A stretch of DNA of 64,000 bases from Eubacterium ventriosum (lineage in GTDB: Bacteria > Bacillota > Clostridia > Lachnospirales > Lachnospiraceae), in the NCBI RefSeq assembly GCF_025150745.1, contig NZ_CP102282.1:755501-819500 (forward strand). The letters are read 5' to 3'. Below the pieces are notes generated by a model that did no database searches, was not told where the DNA came from, and saw nothing but the letters and a program-made list of their open reading frames with translations. Both the position numbers and the translations under genes were made by a program. This document shows, in pieces, positions 62,194 through 64,000 of the stretch (within the stretch, counting starts at the first letter, position 1; each line of letters opens with the position of its first letter).

Positions 62194-62275
62194 TTTATCT
62201 GCAAGATTTATTTCCCTTATCAAGCAGGTATTTATTGTTTAATCAAGAATACTGAATAAAGAAAGTGAAACGAAT

Positions 62276-62458
62276 ATGGAAAGACTTATTGAGATTTCTT
62301 TTCGTTTCCATAAGTGTAACAAGCAGATACTTAAGTACTATGGAGGAACTACTAATCTCGTAATGAAGTGCGAGAGATGTAAGAGGATATTAGACCTTAA
62401 GAAATTTACACAGGATATGATTGTAAGCAACGCGAAAGATGGAATTTTCAAGATTTAA
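62276..62458 (+). CDS. Small Com-like zinc-ribbon protein
   Basis: A 60-aa protein: a basic helix, TNLVMKCERCKRILDLKKFT with one CxxC, and a short tail. It resembles phage Com-type translational regulators, though a second CxxC is missing (a lone Cys sits at HKCNK). The ribosome site is weak (AGAAAGTGAAA). It is the first gene after the putative LexA-type promoter. Confidence 0.5.
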   Translation: MERLIEISFRFHKCNKQILKYYGGTTNLVMKCERCKRILDLKKFTQDMIVSNAKDGIFKI

Positions 62459-62478
62459 CTATGTTAGAGGAGAAAAAA

Positions 62479-62610
62479 TTGAAGAACAGATTTAAGATTG
62501 GAGACCACGTGTATATAGTTGAATGTGGGCTGTATGCAAAAGAAGTGGTAATCGTCGGTATAGCCGGGGGATTTTATCAGATTTGTTTTAATGATAGGCA
62601 AATTTGGTGA
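62479..62610 (+). CDS. 43-aa small protein (TTG start)
   Basis: A TTG frame with AGAGGAG just upstream encodes KNRFKIGDHVYIVECGLYAK then EVVIVGIAGGFYQICF, a compact SH3-like strand pattern. It overlaps the next fragment by 20 nt in a different frame. Family unknown. Confidence 0.45.
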   Translation: MKNRFKIGDHVYIVECGLYAKEVVIVGIAGGFYQICFNDRQIW

Positions 62611-62812
62611 AAAAGGAATACTTAACTTGGGAAAATTGGTTCCAGGAGTAGGAGCGGTTATTAATGGTGGGCTTGATTATGCGGAAACAAAAGTAATTGG
62701 TAATAGAGCTTATAAAGCATTTTTTGAGGGAGATTTTGATTTTGATGATAAGAACAAGGATAAAGAAATAATTGAGATTGATGAGGATGATATTAAAGAA
62801 GCAGAGAGCTAG
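62591..62812 (+). pseudogene. EcsC family C-terminal fragment
   Basis: The 73-codon frame (LGKLVPGVGAVINGGLDYAE, NRAYKAFFEG) matches the C-terminus of EcsC-family proteins, followed by an acidic tail (EIIEIDEDDIKEAES). The upstream EcsC domain is missing, and there is no good ribosome site. It is probably a remnant, though the frame could still be read by coupling to the small upstream gene. Confidence 0.65.
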
Positions 62813-62820
62813 TATAGAAT

Positions 62821-62850
62821 AATCCAGGCGTGATAGTCTGGATTATTTTA
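62821..62850 (+). terminator. Terminator after the EcsC fragment
   Basis: AATCCAG pairs with CTGGATT and is followed by ATTTTATATTT. It ends the small gene group; the ~250-nt stretch to 63097 shows nothing else that I can support. Confidence 0.65.
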
Positions 62851-63097
62851 TATTTGACGACTACAATTATTTCTATTACAATGATGTTGAAGGCATAATC
62901 TGTAAAATTATAACATTGTTTATATGTGTTTGGTTTTGTTTATGCAAGTGAGCAAGGGTAAACACCACAAAACAAAGAGTTAAATTTATTTTTTATGGTT
63001 TAATATCAAGTGGCTTAGTGTATCAGTGTACCTATAAGGCTGCTTTATTAGGCTATTTTTATGCCTTCTAATAATTATTTATATTAGGAGGATTTTT

Positions 63098-64000
63098 ATG
63101 AGCGAATTATCATTTGGAGAAGCAGAAAATTGGGTTGATTTTGTAGAAAGACAGATAGGCTATAAATTTGTAAATAGAGATTTATTAGTTCAAGCTTTTG
63201 TCAGAAAGTCATATTCTATGGAAAATGGTGGAGAAAACAACGAAGTATTAGAATTTATTGGTGATAAAGCATTAGACTTATCTGTTGTAAAAACACTAAC
63301 AGACAAATACGGGCACATGATTTCTGATGAACCTGATTATGAGGATGAAGATGATGAATTTTACTGTGAATATTCAGAGGGAAAACTTACGCATCTCAAA
63401 TCGTTGTTAGTACGAAAAGAATATTTATCTGCAAGAATCGATGAGTTGAAGTTGGCACCATTTTTAATAATGAGCAAAGGTGACCTAAAAAATAATATCG
63501 ATAAAAATACATCAGTAAAAGAAGATTTGTTTGAGGCTATTATAGGAGCTGTAACTTTAGATACTCTATGGGATTTTGATAAAATCCAAGATGTAGTAGG
63601 AGTAATGCTTCGTCCGGAATTGATTTTAGATGCAGATGTTACAGACGATAACTATATCAAGTTAATACAGGACTGGGAATCAAAACACTATAATGATCTT
63701 CCGAAGTTTTTATATAAAGAAAGAGGTAGGAATGAGAGTATTCGTGTTGGAAAACAATCACTTTATTGGAGATATGGGAGTTCAACACCGGAGAGCGTGT
63801 ATTATAAGGAAACTTGTTACACATATCCATATGGCAATGAGCATTTGAGATATGAGTGTAAAATGAAACTTTCAGATGATCTGCCGGAGTTCGGTGCATA
63901 TGGAGAATCAAAGAGTGATGCAAGAAGAAAAGTTTGCGAATGTGCATATAAATTTTTAGAGGAAGAAGATCTTCTATGGACAATAAAAGATGAGATTGAG
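63098..64000 (+). CDS. RNase III-domain protein (cut by window end)
   Basis: The frame starts at an ATG with AGGAGG upstream and runs off the window after 301 codons. Residues ~12-150 form an RNase III domain: NNEVLEFIGDKALDL keeps the E..E...D catalytic pattern and VKEDLFEAIIGAVTLD the second acidic pair. An acidic insertion (residues ~70-88) is unusual. The C-terminal part ending SKSDARRKVCECAYKFL resembles a dsRNA-binding domain. It is distinct from housekeeping Rnc in its insert and length. Confidence 0.8.
   Translation, partial: MSELSFGEAENWVDFVERQIGYKFVNRDLLVQAFVRKSYSMENGGENNEVLEFIGDKALDLSVVKTLTDKYGHMISDEPDYEDEDDEFYCEYSEGKLTHLKSLLVRKEYLSARIDELKLAPFLIMSKGDLKNNIDKNTSVKEDLFEAIIGAVTLDTLWDFDKIQDVVGVMLRPELILDADVTDDNYIKLIQDWESKHYNDLPKFLYKERGRNESIRVGKQSLYWRYGSSTPESVYYKETCYTYPYGNEHLRYECKMKLSDDLPEFGAYGESKSDARRKVCECAYKFLEEEDLLWTIKDEIE

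Overview
The window looks like chromosome of a low-GC gut Firmicute of the Lachnospiraceae/Clostridia type carrying stacked mobile DNA. This rests on AT-rich A/T-ending codon use, strong AGGAGG ribosome binding sites, a Tn1549/CTn-type conjugation module with Maff2, PcfB, PrgI and DUF3846 proteins, and an L-rhamnose cluster. The species cannot be fixed from the sequence. No tRNA, rRNA or CRISPR array was seen.

Region 1 (1-14.88 kb, all minus strand, visibly richer in GC): the transfer and replication part of an integrative conjugative element (ICE). Read in transcription order from 14.6 kb down, it holds a leader with an attenuator-like terminator, a replication-initiator-like protein, a TOPRIM primase, a small HTH protein, an LPD-domain protein, accessory proteins, PcfB, the VirD4-type coupling protein, the Maff2 pilin-like protein, a VirB6-like channel, SpoVG, an MT-A70 DNA methylase, PrgI and VirB4 (cut by the window start). 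Region 2 (14.88-24 kb, plus strand, AT-rich): an integrative mobilizable element (IME) whose tyrosine integrase survives only as its last ~64 codons. MobC, a RepA-like ATPase, an iteron-like repeat cluster, an oriT-like hairpin, a relaxase and TnpV follow. Its cargo is a BsuBI/PstI-type restriction-modification pair, a metallo-hydrolase/membrane-protein pair of unknown role and an orphan HicB-like protein.

Region 3 (24.1-45 kb): a dense, heavily recombined array of polymorphic toxins and immunity genes. The toxins share a glycine-rich pretoxin segment and a Hint (self-cleaving) domain, followed by different tips: WHH-type, LHH-type and GH-E-type HNH nucleases, an NS-type DNA/RNA endonuclease, Ntox15 and a TNT-type NAD glycohydrolase. 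Immunity genes include SMI1/KNR4, SUFU, CbrC, DUF600/YezG-like, Tdi1-like (GAD/DUF1851) and DUF2625 proteins, plus unnamed PH-like membrane proteins. Most toxins are 5'-truncated, frameshifted or reduced to their tips, while the immunity genes are mostly intact; the locus reads as an orphan-immunity bank with silent toxin cassettes. Region 4 (45-54 kb): assorted accessory genes, namely decayed GNAT acetyltransferases, a large SF1 helicase, an HTH-Nudix fusion, a broken AlbA-type ATP-binding regulator, a SWIM-associated protein, a second MobC and a lipoprotein. It is closed by a second copy of a ~272-bp repeat also found at 24.1 kb.

Region 5 (54-64 kb): chromosome-like. It holds a remnant of a class B sortase, then a rhamnose cluster (frameshifted AraC regulator, alpha/beta hydrolase, rhaB, rhaA, rhaD) and, directly downstream, an in-frame chimera of the NagB N-terminus and a GH20 hexosaminidase C-terminus. 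A LexA-box-like promoter region with a compact hairpin, small proteins, an EcsC fragment and an RNase III-domain protein (cut by the window end) follow. RhaA isomerizes L-rhamnose to rhamnulose, RhaB phosphorylates it and RhaD cleaves it to DHAP and L-lactaldehyde.
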